Positions 22,196 through 30,132 of a DNA stretch of 36,614 bases are shown here, one piece after another (position 1 is the stretch's first letter; each line of letters starts with the position of its first letter). The stretch comes from a virus, in the IMG/VR virus record IMGVR_UViG_3300012931_000051, positions 1-36,614 of that record. One strand, 5' to 3'. Below the pieces are notes generated by a model. That model saw only the letters and a program-made list of their open reading frames with translations, was not told where the DNA came from and did no database searches. A program made the translations under genes and the position numbers.

Positions 22196-24961
22196 TCATT
22201 CGATCGTTACAAAGCAAGTTGTGGATGTGACCCAGTGGAACCGCATGTGATAGTAGTACGAAGCGGTAAAGTTTGACGCAGCTATAGCACTGCCAGACGA
22301 GACCGACGTGCCCGTATGCGTGAAAATGAACACAGCTCCACTCACCGATGTGAGAGTGATTGCAATGGCTGTAGTGTATTGTTTGAAGTACAGATGCGCC
22401 TCAGTACCAGCCGTGTAATTGGTAAAGGTCACAGCAAAAGATGATCCGATTGCTCCTGACGCCAAATAATAAGTGTTATACGTTGTATCAAAAGCAACTG
22501 ACGTGGCAGCACTGGCAAACGACTGTATCCCCAGTACCCTAAGATTAGTCGAGAAGTCTACGATTCCGCTTTTGTACACAAGGATAACGTCGTTTTTTCC
22601 TGTGTGCCCCATCGTCAAGGCGTTACTAGTTGATCCTGACCCCGAGTATTTATATCCGAAATACCCATAATTAGAAGAATCGACTCCGATGCTATGGAGG
22701 GCTCTCGGATAAGTCGCCGTGCGCCCAGATGCCATCGCCCACGTCATATGCAGATAATCGTCAGTAGCTAATGTATTTGTGAGTTGAACAGCTTTAGTAA
22801 CGGATTTAGTCGCATACAAATAACCAGAGATCGTTGTAGGAGCGGAAATGGTTAAAGCGGAACCATTAATAGCAGCATTTATGGATGCATCACCTATTGT
22901 TATCACGTCGCTAGAAGACATCCCTAACATTGAATACGCGGATCCGCCACCTGCGATGTAGCCGTACAAAAAACAACTGTTGTTTTGGTATTGCGCCCCG
23001 GCGTATTCCGTCAATCCGCTGACTATAACTCCATTGTAATATACTTGTAAAACATCAGGGCTATTGACTGTACCCAGGCGTAGAGAGTTACTTGAGTATG
23101 CGCCAGATCCCCCAAAATAAAATCCAATCACACCGGCATCATATCCAGAATTATCATAACCGATAACAATGTTCTCTCTGTAACCACTTGTGAGTGAACT
23201 GTTGATAATGTTGAGTGCATAGCAAGTTGAATTCGCTAGCGTGTTATTTATTTGCACACCATTATTCGAGAGCGCGTTATTCATGGCGACAGCGCCACTA
23301 GCATAGATCATCACCACGTCATTGCGTGAATGAAATCCAAAGGATATCGCGTTATCAACAGCAGATCCCGTACTTGCTAGCTTGAATCCCAAGTAACAAC
23401 GATTGTACGCGGAGTTAGCATAACCTAAACCGATAAGGTTATACCGATATGTAGAACCATCCAGCGCTGAGTTCAAGCTATACAACGCCATGCTGTAATC
23501 GGTGGATATAGAATCGGTAAGCTCGATATGATTCGAGGCCCCCGTGTAATTTCCGACTATTTTGGCGTTAAATGTCGCGACTCCAGATACCGCGAGAGTA
23601 CTGGAACAACTTACAGCTCCTGTAATTGTTAAAGCGTTAGCTACAGTGACCAAACTCCCGGTGTCTGTGATTGTGGAGTCTACAACGGTATATCCGGTAC
23701 TTCCGAATTTTGAAAGTTTATTTGCGGTGCCAGAAATGTACGACGAAAGAGATAGCGCGGTATTCGTTACACTGGTAACACGTCCATAGGAATCAACCGT
23801 AAAGACAGGGATATAGGTTGATGAACCGTACGTCCCCGCAGCAACGCCGCTGGCTGCAAGCGTGCAGGTGATTGCTGTAGTTCCAGAGCCAGTGACGTGC
23901 CCAGAGAGTGTTATCGTTTGGTTTGCTGTAAGGTACGTAGATGAGTCAACACTGAGCACCCCCGAAGACGTTGTTTTCACCAGCCCCGCAGTGGTGAATC
24001 CAGAAAGCGTTGTCGTCCCTGAAACGGTCAAAGCTGAAAGGGTTCCGACTGTTGTGATGGCTGAAGACCCCGTCCATGACGATAGATTGCTTACCTGAGA
24101 GTATGTGATAGATATGGAAGTCGCTGTTACCGCACTGACGTGGCCGTAGGCCGTCAACGTGATTACCGGGACCACCGACGCTGAACCATACGATCCGGCG
24201 GTAACTCCGCTTGTGGCATGAGTCAGCGTAACTGAACCAACAGAGGCACTAGCAACGATTGGAGTCGTTGCCGCGATAGCTGTGACACACAAACCACTCA
24301 ATGCAGACCACGATGGAGCAGCGCTGGAACCTCCAGACACCAAAACATATCCACTCGTACCAACACCTAAACTAGCGAGCGTCGTGGTTGCGGATGCGTA
24401 GAGTAACCCATATTGTGTCCACGAGTTTTTTCCTGTACCTCCGTAAGCAACAGCGCAGACAGCAGCGCCGGAACTGACCCGACCGTAAGTGTCGGTTGTA
24501 ACCATCCCATAGGTACCAGCCGTGCCAACGCTGTCCAGGGATATAGTCCCGGAAGATACGGAGAGCCCAGTCCCAACAATGACACCACCTAGAGTGGTCG
24601 TTGTCGCCGCAGGGAGCGTGTAGGTGCTAGCAACCAAAGTCCAAGATCCATCGGATGACCGATTCAAATAACCAGACCCAGAGAGGGCAGAGATTGCGGT
24701 CAGGTCGGCATCAAGCGGCTGCTTGCCCGCAAGAGCGACATCAAGTCCTGTCACCTGAGATGTGGAAATCTGTATCGAAACGCTGGATGCATTGGTCAGA
24801 CGCCCATCAATCCCTACAGTAAACGCCCCTACAGTAGATTGAGAACCGTACGTCCCCGCAGCAACGCCGCTGGCTGCCACAGAAATGACGCCCAAGGCAA
24901 CAGCGAGTCCGGTTCCTACAACGACCCCACCCAGTCGCTTTGTGGTCGCCTGGGGCAGCAC
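22196..24961 (-). CDS. Tail fibre, main part
   Basis: 921 residues from GTG 24961, though that start is doubtful. At least four repeats carry the unit AAGTYGSSTYIPVFTVDSYG + RVT (also TAGTYG...YGRVS, TAGSYG...YGHVS, AAGTYG...DGRLT), a pattern seen in podovirus and siphovirus fibres. The first residues, LPQATTKRLGGVVVGTGL, repeat LPAATTTTLGGVIVGTGL found about 120 residues later, so the frame starts in the middle of a repeat. Upstream, in the same frame, TVYAGY and a TAG lead back to a 43-residue segment. C-terminal 400 residues are beta-rich (SGYRENIVIGYDNSGY and related units), probably the receptor-binding region. No S74 autoprotease domain recognised. No ribosome site before the GTG. Confidence 0.85.
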   Translation of the reverse strand: MLPQATTKRLGGVVVGTGLAVALGVISVAASGVAAGTYGSQSTVGAFTVGIDGRLTNASSVSIQISTSQVTGLDVALAGKQPLDADLTAISALSGSGYLNRSSDGSWTLVASTYTLPAATTTTLGGVIVGTGLSVSSGTISLDSVGTAGTYGMVTTDTYGRVSSGAAVCAVAYGGTGKNSWTQYGLLYASATTTLASLGVGTSGYVLVSGGSSAAPSWSALSGLCVTAIAATTPIVASASVGSVTLTHATSGVTAGSYGSASVVPVITLTAYGHVSAVTATSISITYSQVSNLSSWTGSSAITTVGTLSALTVSGTTTLSGFTTAGLVKTTSSGVLSVDSSTYLTANQTITLSGHVTGSGTTAITCTLAASGVAAGTYGSSTYIPVFTVDSYGRVTSVTNTALSLSSYISGTANKLSKFGSTGYTVVDSTITDTGSLVTVANALTITGAVSCSSTLAVSGVATFNAKIVGNYTGASNHIELTDSISTDYSMALYSLNSALDGSTYRYNLIGLGYANSAYNRCYLGFKLASTGSAVDNAISFGFHSRNDVVMIYASGAVAMNNALSNNGVQINNTLANSTCYALNIINSSLTSGYRENIVIGYDNSGYDAGVIGFYFGGSGAYSSNSLRLGTVNSPDVLQVYYNGVIVSGLTEYAGAQYQNNSCFLYGYIAGGGSAYSMLGMSSSDVITIGDASINAAINGSALTISAPTTISGYLYATKSVTKAVQLTNTLATDDYLHMTWAMASGRTATYPRALHSIGVDSSNYGYFGYKYSGSGSTSNALTMGHTGKNDVILVYKSGIVDFSTNLRVLGIQSFASAATSVAFDTTYNTYYLASGAIGSSFAVTFTNYTAGTEAHLYFKQYTTAIAITLTSVSGAVFIFTHTGTSVSSGSAIAASNFTASYYYHMRFHWVTSTTCFVTIE
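23823..23857. repeat. 35-bp exact repeat in fibre gene, copy 1
   Basis: GAACCGTACGTCCCCGCAGC and the following 15 bases are identical to 24843-24877. The copies are exactly 1020 bp (340 codons) apart, so recombination between them would remove 340 residues without changing frame. Confidence 0.9.
24843..24877. repeat. 35-bp exact repeat in fibre gene, copy 2
   Basis: Second copy of the 35-bp repeat described at 23823. Both encode the AASGVAAGTYGS unit on the minus strand, and the base identity, including third positions, points to recent duplication or gene conversion. Confidence 0.9.
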
Positions 24962-24979
24962 ATAACCAGCGTAAACCGT

Positions 24980-25111
24980 CTAGCCGGAGGATACCGCAGA
25001 CTTGGATGACGAACTACCAACCAGCAGACGTTCGATATCCCGCAAATTCTTGTTGAGGATTTCGCGCAGGTTTTCATTTTTGTGCGCAAATGTTGCTTTG
25101 AACAGTCTCAT
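24980..25111 (-). CDS. N-terminal 43-residue part of tail fibre, ends in amber
   Basis: Reads MRLFKATFAHKNENLREILN, then a helix (KNLRDIERLLVG) and a Ser-rich linker (SSSSKSAVSSG) before TAG at 24980-24982. The start has GGGGTGG 5 bp upstream and follows the hub protein stop by 1 bp. The next frame codons (ACG GTT TAC GCT GGT TAT GTG) run straight into the fibre repeat, with no ribosome site for the fibre. Together the pieces would give a 971-residue protein with a basic helical head attachment segment. So this is either an independent 43-residue protein, or more likely the N-terminus of the fibre made by readthrough, suppression or a mutation of the TAG. Confidence 0.6.
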   Translation of the reverse strand: MRLFKATFAHKNENLREILNKNLRDIERLLVGSSSSKSAVSSG

Positions 25112-25112
25112 T

Positions 25113-27365
25113 TCACCACCCCGCAGAAATTGCCGGATCAAATCCAGGCACTACCGGGCCAGACTGCTGGGTACCGGACAAGGTGAATGACTGAACGTAC
25201 GTATCGCCAAGAAACCGCAACGCTGCGTAGACCGATCTGCCGATTACTGGACCATAAATTTTGGAGAACCATTGGTATGTGTGGACATGGCCGTCATCCC
25301 AGGAAAGGGTTTCCGGATCTTCTTCAAAAACATCAGCCGACGATCCGTAGGATGATCCTGCCGTATAATCGACACCCCAAATCCTACCCTGAGAGTAGAG
25401 TTCGATTTTTGCCGCCTCAACGAGTGCAGCCATTAAATCCCCATGCCACACCTCAAGAAAACCATCTCCGGCATTCGCCATAGGCAGGATGACGAATTGG
25501 TAGATGGGAAACAAGTATCCTACAGAAGTAGAATCAATCGTCTGTTCGCCAGACGATGTGACGTTTTCCAGGATTTGAGAGACATGAGATGATGTCACCG
25601 AATGTTCCCATGCGAATGTACTTACGTTGGCGTATAATCCGCAGTCTGTATCTGCGTCGGTATCAAGCAGCACTGTCATCGCATAGCCGTTCTGGGAATT
25701 CCGGAACGCCACAAGATCAACACCTTGATTAATCAACGCTAAACCATAGACTTCCCCCACAAAGGGATATCGGTATCGCGTCCACCCTAACCCTCGCTCC
25801 ACCTGCATGACATATAGGTATCCGTCATCATCATGGACATTGACCCACAACGCCCCTCCTCTCCATACAACATCAAGCTCATCAGCTGCGGCAAAAAGGG
25901 AAGAAACCGGGATAGAAAAATTACTCTCATCGTCCAGAGTCACCACATAAGCCAAAGATCGTGACAGGATGCGGAATTTATAGTCTTGGCAAAGCACAGC
26001 CAGACCTAAGCCAGGAACCTCCACAGCATTCCTGGCAGACAAAGATCCGACGAGGGCAGTGATCTCCGTCACGCCGTTCGATGTGTCTGCGGAGCTTACG
26101 TAATAGGTTGAAGCGGATTTCAGGATGATCAGATTTCCATCCATCTCGTAAAGTCCAGTTATTTTCTGGCCGTTCGACATATTGACATCGACACGGTATG
26201 ATATTGGTGCGTACTGCTCTATGTACGTCGTGGATGCGTCGCCACCGTAAAACATGCGCGATCCCGTCTCGTCAATGTCAGCGTCCGACACGTTACCAAC
26301 GAATATTTTCCCAGATACGATAGTGCCAATTGATGCGGCAGGTAACGGCTTTAGATTGATCCCTTCGGACTCCACGAGAGTATCTGAATAGGAGTCCAAC
26401 ATGTCGTCGTCGGAAGTACCGTCCGCCGTCATGGTGAAGCAGGTGTCGTCGTAGGTCGCCAGGAATGCTGCGGCAGTCATCTTCACGGCTTGGTAGAGTT
26501 CGGTCGTGGAGCCACTAGTACCATCCAGATCCAGGGAACGGTATAGCACCACATGGGTGATGCCGAAGTTTTCGATATAGGTGTATAGTTCGCTACCATC
26601 GGAAGCTTCGGCAGAAACCTTGACTGTGACTTCGACCCCAGAACCAGAGCGCCAGCGAGAGTACGCGCGGTAGTATAATCCGGCGCTCTGAGTTACTGGG
26701 TATCCAGCAATGGTACGCACTCCGGAACGCCGAGTTATGATTCCATCTTCAATTATTTGAAGTTCGAGCCCATAATTGTAGACTCCGTCCAGATCTCCGC
26801 TATCCGCATCTCCGGAAGCTATGGAATAGAACACCGGGGCAGGCATGCCCATGGGTCTGGAAGTCCAGGACGAGTACGAGGACAAGTATTCCAAGACATA
26901 GTTCCCGTCCGGGTGGAACAAATAGACTACATCGAATCCGGGCACCAGGCAAGCGATGCCGTCCGCATACGGAATGGAGAGGTTGCTGGCAGACCATCCA
27001 TGAACCCCGACCTTTCCAACTGTGCGGGAAGATTCTGAGACCGCATCGAACCACACGGTAGAATCTTCGCAGTGATGGATGAAATACTCGCCATCAGACG
27101 TGTTCACCACGATCGAAGCCGCAGGGACTCCGATCTGCGGAGCCGTGACGCGTGTCGCAGGCCCCAGGAACCGTGATCCGCCACGGGTGACCATGCCGTC
27201 GGCATGCACGTCCATGTTCAGGATGTCCGCGCAATACTTATCGCCCAGCCCTTCGTGCATCGCGTCCCAGTTGGCCCCATTGATCGAATCCCAGGTCTGC
27301 GAAAACGGGATGCGCGAAGGAGTGCCGTGCGTAGGCCTCCCGTATTTGGTGGTGAGTTGGCGCAT
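25113..27365 (-). CDS. Tail hub / DNA stabilisation protein, P22 gp10-like
   Basis: 750 residues. N-terminal motif ADILNMDVHADGMVTRGGSR (45-64) is the family signature of podovirus hub proteins (...NmdvdngglvtRgGsr), as in P22 gp10, which plugs the tail and joins it to the portal ring. The rest is a beta-propeller-like series of strands: DGEYFIHHCEDSTVWFD, GWSASNLSIPYADG, PVFYSIASGD, and so on. The C-terminal third (500-750) is beta-rich with tyrosines. Longer than gp10 (about 470), so it carries an added C-terminal region that may interact with the fibre. Starts immediately after the adaptor gene stop, with no clear ribosome site, suggesting translational coupling. Confidence 0.75.
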   Translation of the reverse strand: MRQLTTKYGRPTHGTPSRIPFSQTWDSINGANWDAMHEGLGDKYCADILNMDVHADGMVTRGGSRFLGPATRVTAPQIGVPAASIVVNTSDGEYFIHHCEDSTVWFDAVSESSRTVGKVGVHGWSASNLSIPYADGIACLVPGFDVVYLFHPDGNYVLEYLSSYSSWTSRPMGMPAPVFYSIASGDADSGDLDGVYNYGLELQIIEDGIITRRSGVRTIAGYPVTQSAGLYYRAYSRWRSGSGVEVTVKVSAEASDGSELYTYIENFGITHVVLYRSLDLDGTSGSTTELYQAVKMTAAAFLATYDDTCFTMTADGTSDDDMLDSYSDTLVESEGINLKPLPAASIGTIVSGKIFVGNVSDADIDETGSRMFYGGDASTTYIEQYAPISYRVDVNMSNGQKITGLYEMDGNLIILKSASTYYVSSADTSNGVTEITALVGSLSARNAVEVPGLGLAVLCQDYKFRILSRSLAYVVTLDDESNFSIPVSSLFAAADELDVVWRGGALWVNVHDDDGYLYVMQVERGLGWTRYRYPFVGEVYGLALINQGVDLVAFRNSQNGYAMTVLLDTDADTDCGLYANVSTFAWEHSVTSSHVSQILENVTSSGEQTIDSTSVGYLFPIYQFVILPMANAGDGFLEVWHGDLMAALVEAAKIELYSQGRIWGVDYTAGSSYGSSADVFEEDPETLSWDDGHVHTYQWFSKIYGPVIGRSVYAALRFLGDTYVQSFTLSGTQQSGPVVPGFDPAISAGW

Positions 27366-27366
27366 A

Positions 27367-28044
27367 CTACCATGCCCCCATCGATGTAGGAGACTCAGAA
27401 GACACGGTGCGCCCGCGCATCGCGTTCCAAAACGGCTCTAGGATAGTTTTGAGTACGATCTGCGGCGTATCGCGCGTATCGCCATAGTTCGAGCGATCGC
27501 ATAGAGCCATGCAGCCCTGAATAAGAACGCGGTCATGCCATTCAGCTGGGATGAGAATTTGAGTATCGTCATAGGTAGTAGTTCCATCGGTGGTTGTGGA
27601 TGTCAGATCCTCCGGCTGGCGGTAGTACGCCCAGCGGTAGGTTTCATCCGTTGATGGCTCATAAAGGAAATAGTACGTCTTGGCTATTGGATCCGTGCGG
27701 CCAGGAGTCCAAATCGACACGGACGTATTCCGAGACCGTGCGTAGTCGTCGTCAATTCCGTAGTCTTGGTCCACACTTCCAAGCAACGCGGGGTTGCCAA
27801 AAATCGCAGCGTCGTCGCAAGCTGTAACACCGAGAACTGACCGGCAGTTGGATGGCCAAGCGTATGGGCCTAGAGTTCCTTCGGTGATTGCGAGGGCGGT
27901 ATCCCAATCTAAGAAGGCCGGGATGTTCGCATCAAAAGCGGCAATTTGCACTTGAGACAGGAACGCCAACATCTGAGACTTGGCAACCTGGTATCGGTTT
28001 CCGTATTGCCCGTAACAAAGAGCTATCATCTGCTCAATCGTCAT
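27367..28044 (-). CDS. Head-tail adaptor (P22 gp4-like)
   Basis: 225 residues with GGAGAG 7 bp before the ATG. Position between capsid and hub, size and helical N-terminus (MTIEQMIALCYGQYGNRYQV) fit gp4-type adaptors. Ends with SSESPTSMGAW. A Tyr/Asp-rich central part (DQDYGIDDDYARSRN, YYRQPEDLTS) and DTQILIPAEWHDRVLIQG follow. A pattern of helix, loop and helix near the C-terminus (LIQGCMALCDRSNYGDTRDT) also fits adaptor proteins. Stop codon TAG, and the hub gene begins one base later. Confidence 0.6.
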   Translation of the reverse strand: MTIEQMIALCYGQYGNRYQVAKSQMLAFLSQVQIAAFDANIPAFLDWDTALAITEGTLGPYAWPSNCRSVLGVTACDDAAIFGNPALLGSVDQDYGIDDDYARSRNTSVSIWTPGRTDPIAKTYYFLYEPSTDETYRWAYYRQPEDLTSTTTDGTTTYDDTQILIPAEWHDRVLIQGCMALCDRSNYGDTRDTPQIVLKTILEPFWNAMRGRTVSSESPTSMGAW

Positions 28045-28109
28045 CCAGGATCTCTCCAGGTTGGCGGTTTATCGTTTCGGGTTGGGGAGTGTCCCGCCCG
28101 ACAATCCTG

Positions 28110-28187
28110 CCTACCAGACGGTAGGTTGAGGAAAAGGGTCCCAGGCGGCAAGGAGTTCGCCCGAGACCCTAACCCCTTTCGGGGGCT
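28110..28187. other. Intergenic hairpins between minor head protein and adaptor gene
   Basis: The 150-bp gap 28045-28194 has two inverted repeats: CCTACC/GGTAGG (28110-28125, tetraloop AGAC) and CCCC/GGGG (28173-28184, loop TTTC, GAAA on the transcribed strand). On the minus strand there is no U-run, so simple termination is unlikely; the CTTTT following the second hairpin is on the plus strand, where nothing is transcribed. The structures may modulate expression of adaptor and tail genes after the abundant capsid genes. Nothing else is seen in the gap. Confidence 0.5.
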
Positions 28188-28194
28188 TTTGGGA

Positions 28195-28524
28195 CTACTT
28201 AACCTTGGACGCCTTGGACGCCTTGGACGCCTTGGATTCGTCCTGGGAATCATCAGCTTCAACAGCGGTTCCGACGTTCGCTGTCACGACGAAATCTTCC
28301 GGCTCTTCAACATGCACGACTTTGCAGGCAAAGATTCCCGCAGGCTCAAGGTTTGCGCGGATGTGGGAGCGGTTCTCAGAAACGTCGGGGACATCCCAGG
28401 AAATTTCTCCATTCCTCACCACTGGCTGCGCAGAGATCTTCTTCCCTTTGGCGTTGACGAAACCAGTCAACGCGTACTCGTGAGGAATGTCATCCAGCTT
28501 GGCAGAAATCCGAATAGAGGCCAT
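28195..28524 (-). CDS. Minor head or decoration-type protein
   Basis: 109 residues. GGAGG 7 bp before the ATG, which overlaps the previous stop (TAATG). Beta-rich body: MASIRISAKLDDIPHEYALT, GKKISAQPVVRNGEISWDVP, then ANLEPAGIFACKVVHVEEPE, and an acidic linker ending in KASKASKASK from a 9-bp tandem repeat. It sits directly after the capsid and the 103-residue protein. The size and fold suggest a decoration or head completion protein, but no family is recognised. Ends with TAG; reading through would meet another TAG and then TAA at 28069. Confidence 0.6.
   Translation of the reverse strand: MASIRISAKLDDIPHEYALTGFVNAKGKKISAQPVVRNGEISWDVPDVSENRSHIRANLEPAGIFACKVVHVEEPEDFVVTANVGTAVEADDSQDESKASKASKASKVK
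28205..28231. repeat. 9-bp tandem repeat at 3' end of gene
   Basis: TTGGACGCC occurs three times in a row at 28205-28231, followed by a diverged copy. On the minus strand it encodes Lys-Ala-Ser units at the C-terminus of the minor head protein. Frame-neutral, so copy number may vary. Confidence 0.85.
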
Positions 28525-28835
28525 TAGACAGCCTCCACCAGAAGGAAGATCGTGACCATCAACACCTCAGCCTCACTCGACGTAACCATGAGCGTAGCGG
28601 TGCTCGTTGTGGTTGCGGTGATGTTGGCATACGAGTTTCCCGATGACTGCACGACGTTGATCGCGCCGAGAGGCACCGGGGCACTCTTGTAGGTGGTAGG
28701 AAGAGCGATGGAGACGCTGGTAGCCGTCGCCGCTGTGGGAGCGGAGATTGTTGCCGACAGTTTGACCACAGAAAATCCCGCCTTGGCGACGCGAATACCG
28801 GTGTCTGCTACGGAAATGCTTGATGCAGTTGCCAT
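28524..28835 (-). CDS. Small structural protein after capsid
   Basis: 103 residues, rich in Ala, Thr and Ser, all beta in character (ISVADTGIRVAKAGFSVVKL, SVSIALPTTYKSAPVPLG, TATLMVTSSEAEVLMVTIFL). AAGGAG is 9 bp before the ATG and 12 bp separate it from the capsid stop. Location and composition suggest a head decoration or stabilisation protein. No known family is recognised. Confidence 0.6.
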   Translation of the reverse strand: MATASSISVADTGIRVAKAGFSVVKLSATISAPTAATATSVSIALPTTYKSAPVPLGAINVVQSSGNSYANITATTTSTATLMVTSSEAEVLMVTIFLLVEAV

Positions 28836-28847
28836 AATTCATTCTCC

Positions 28848-30113
28848 TTAGAGCGATACGCTCGGTGTGCCCGTGAAGTAGAGCGCAGAGCTTTGGTTTG
28901 TGGTGGTGGAACCATCCGCCGCGAGGAAGTCCGCGCGTTGGTGCCCTTCTTGCGAACCGACGAGATAGCCGTGAACCATCTTGTAATCAGAGTCCTGCTC
29001 CTCGTGGAAAATGTCTTCGGGCAGACTGCGATAGACCGCACCCGCTCCGAGGCAAATCGCGATCTCGCACATGCCGGTGGCTACCGTAGTGGCACCCTTG
29101 GCTGTACGCGTGATGGACTGCGATCCCAGCAGGTAATCGTTGTTCGTGTTGTTGGGCTTGACGTACTGGAATACGCTGTTCGTGAGATCGAACACAGGGG
29201 CCCGATAGTTTTCGACGATCAGCATCCCGCGATAGTTTCCCAGGATACCACTCAATAAGCGGTTTTCCGGGCCACGCTTTTCGGCGTTTTGCATCGCAGT
29301 CACCCATGCGGAATCGGAGCGCAGCTGAATCGCTTGTAGGCTGGAGATGAGGACAATCCACTTCACCTCTTGCCCGCCCGCAGACCACTGTAGCGGCTGC
29401 ACATTGTTTGCGCAGATAGTAGCCAACGAATTGACCGAATCAAGGTCAAAGTCGGATGCACTGGTCATCGTAGCCAATGCCGTCATGACATTGGTGAGGT
29501 CGGTGGCATAGGTGGAGCTACGAGTGATTGCCGCCGTCTGACCCTTGTAGAAGATCTTAGGGTGAAGAGCGACGGAAACCGGAGCACTCTGGAGTGTTGC
29601 GTTGCTGTATCCTGTCCACGCGCTAGAAGACGTCAGGATAGGGCTCGCGCCTTCCATCAATGCAGAGTGATGGAAGTAGTCGCGAAGCTCACCGGCGTAG
29701 TCGGCAGAGATACTCGTGCTCTGCTTTGCGGCGACGTAGAAGTCTTCAATGTTTCCTTCGACGCCGCGAGTTCCGGTCTGGATTTTGAACGCCCGACGCC
29801 ACAGGTTGTAGTAGACGACGATGCTAGACAGGCCTACGGTACCCTCGGTACCTTCCGCCTTATTTGCTCCAGCAACGTAATCGCCGCCGAGCTTACCCGC
29901 CATCGTGCATGTGACGCTTCTCTGTTTCTTGTCCGTCGAACCTTCGACGACATGAACAACAGTAGCAGGGACTTCGTTCACAGCGTTGGAGATGTCTCCA
30001 TTCGCCTCTACGCGATTGGAGAGCTGGTCCCAAACCGAACGCTTCACAAGAAGCTTCTGTGCATCCTTCGCGTATTTTTGCATTGCCAATCGAGTAGCAC
30101 TAAAATCTGCCAT
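28848..30113 (-). CDS. Major capsid protein (DUF4043 / N4-gp56 type)
   Basis: 421 residues. N-terminal MADFSATRLAMQKYAKDAQK is helical, followed by NRVEANGDISNAVNEVPATV and GGDYVAGANKAEGTEGTVGL, YYNLWRRAFKIQTGTRGV, then VKWIVLISSLQAIQLRSD, GNYRGMLIVENYRAP and GAGAVYRSLPEDIFHEEQDS. This order matches DUF4043/N4-gp56-like HK97-fold capsid proteins. GGAGG lies 8 bp before the ATG. Comes after the scaffold-like gene, as expected. Length is normal for the family. No evidence of protease cleavage is visible. Confidence 0.85.
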   Translation of the reverse strand: MADFSATRLAMQKYAKDAQKLLVKRSVWDQLSNRVEANGDISNAVNEVPATVVHVVEGSTDKKQRSVTCTMAGKLGGDYVAGANKAEGTEGTVGLSSIVVYYNLWRRAFKIQTGTRGVEGNIEDFYVAAKQSTSISADYAGELRDYFHHSALMEGASPILTSSSAWTGYSNATLQSAPVSVALHPKIFYKGQTAAITRSSTYATDLTNVMTALATMTSASDFDLDSVNSLATICANNVQPLQWSAGGQEVKWIVLISSLQAIQLRSDSAWVTAMQNAEKRGPENRLLSGILGNYRGMLIVENYRAPVFDLTNSVFQYVKPNNTNNDYLLGSQSITRTAKGATTVATGMCEIAICLGAGAVYRSLPEDIFHEEQDSDYKMVHGYLVGSQEGHQRADFLAADGSTTTNQSSALYFTGTPSVSL

Positions 30114-30132
30114 TGTTCAATCCTCCGGCCTT

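Noticed and set aside
28171-28190. Rho-independent terminator at CCCCTTTCGGGGGCTTTT
   Set aside because: The T-run is on the plus strand, while all genes here are on the minus strand. The stem is only four pairs.
27888-28527. Plus-strand 193-residue frame opposite the head genes
   Set aside because: It lies across two well-supported minus-strand genes and the hairpin gap; composition is Arg/Gly-rich as in shadows and there is no ribosome site.
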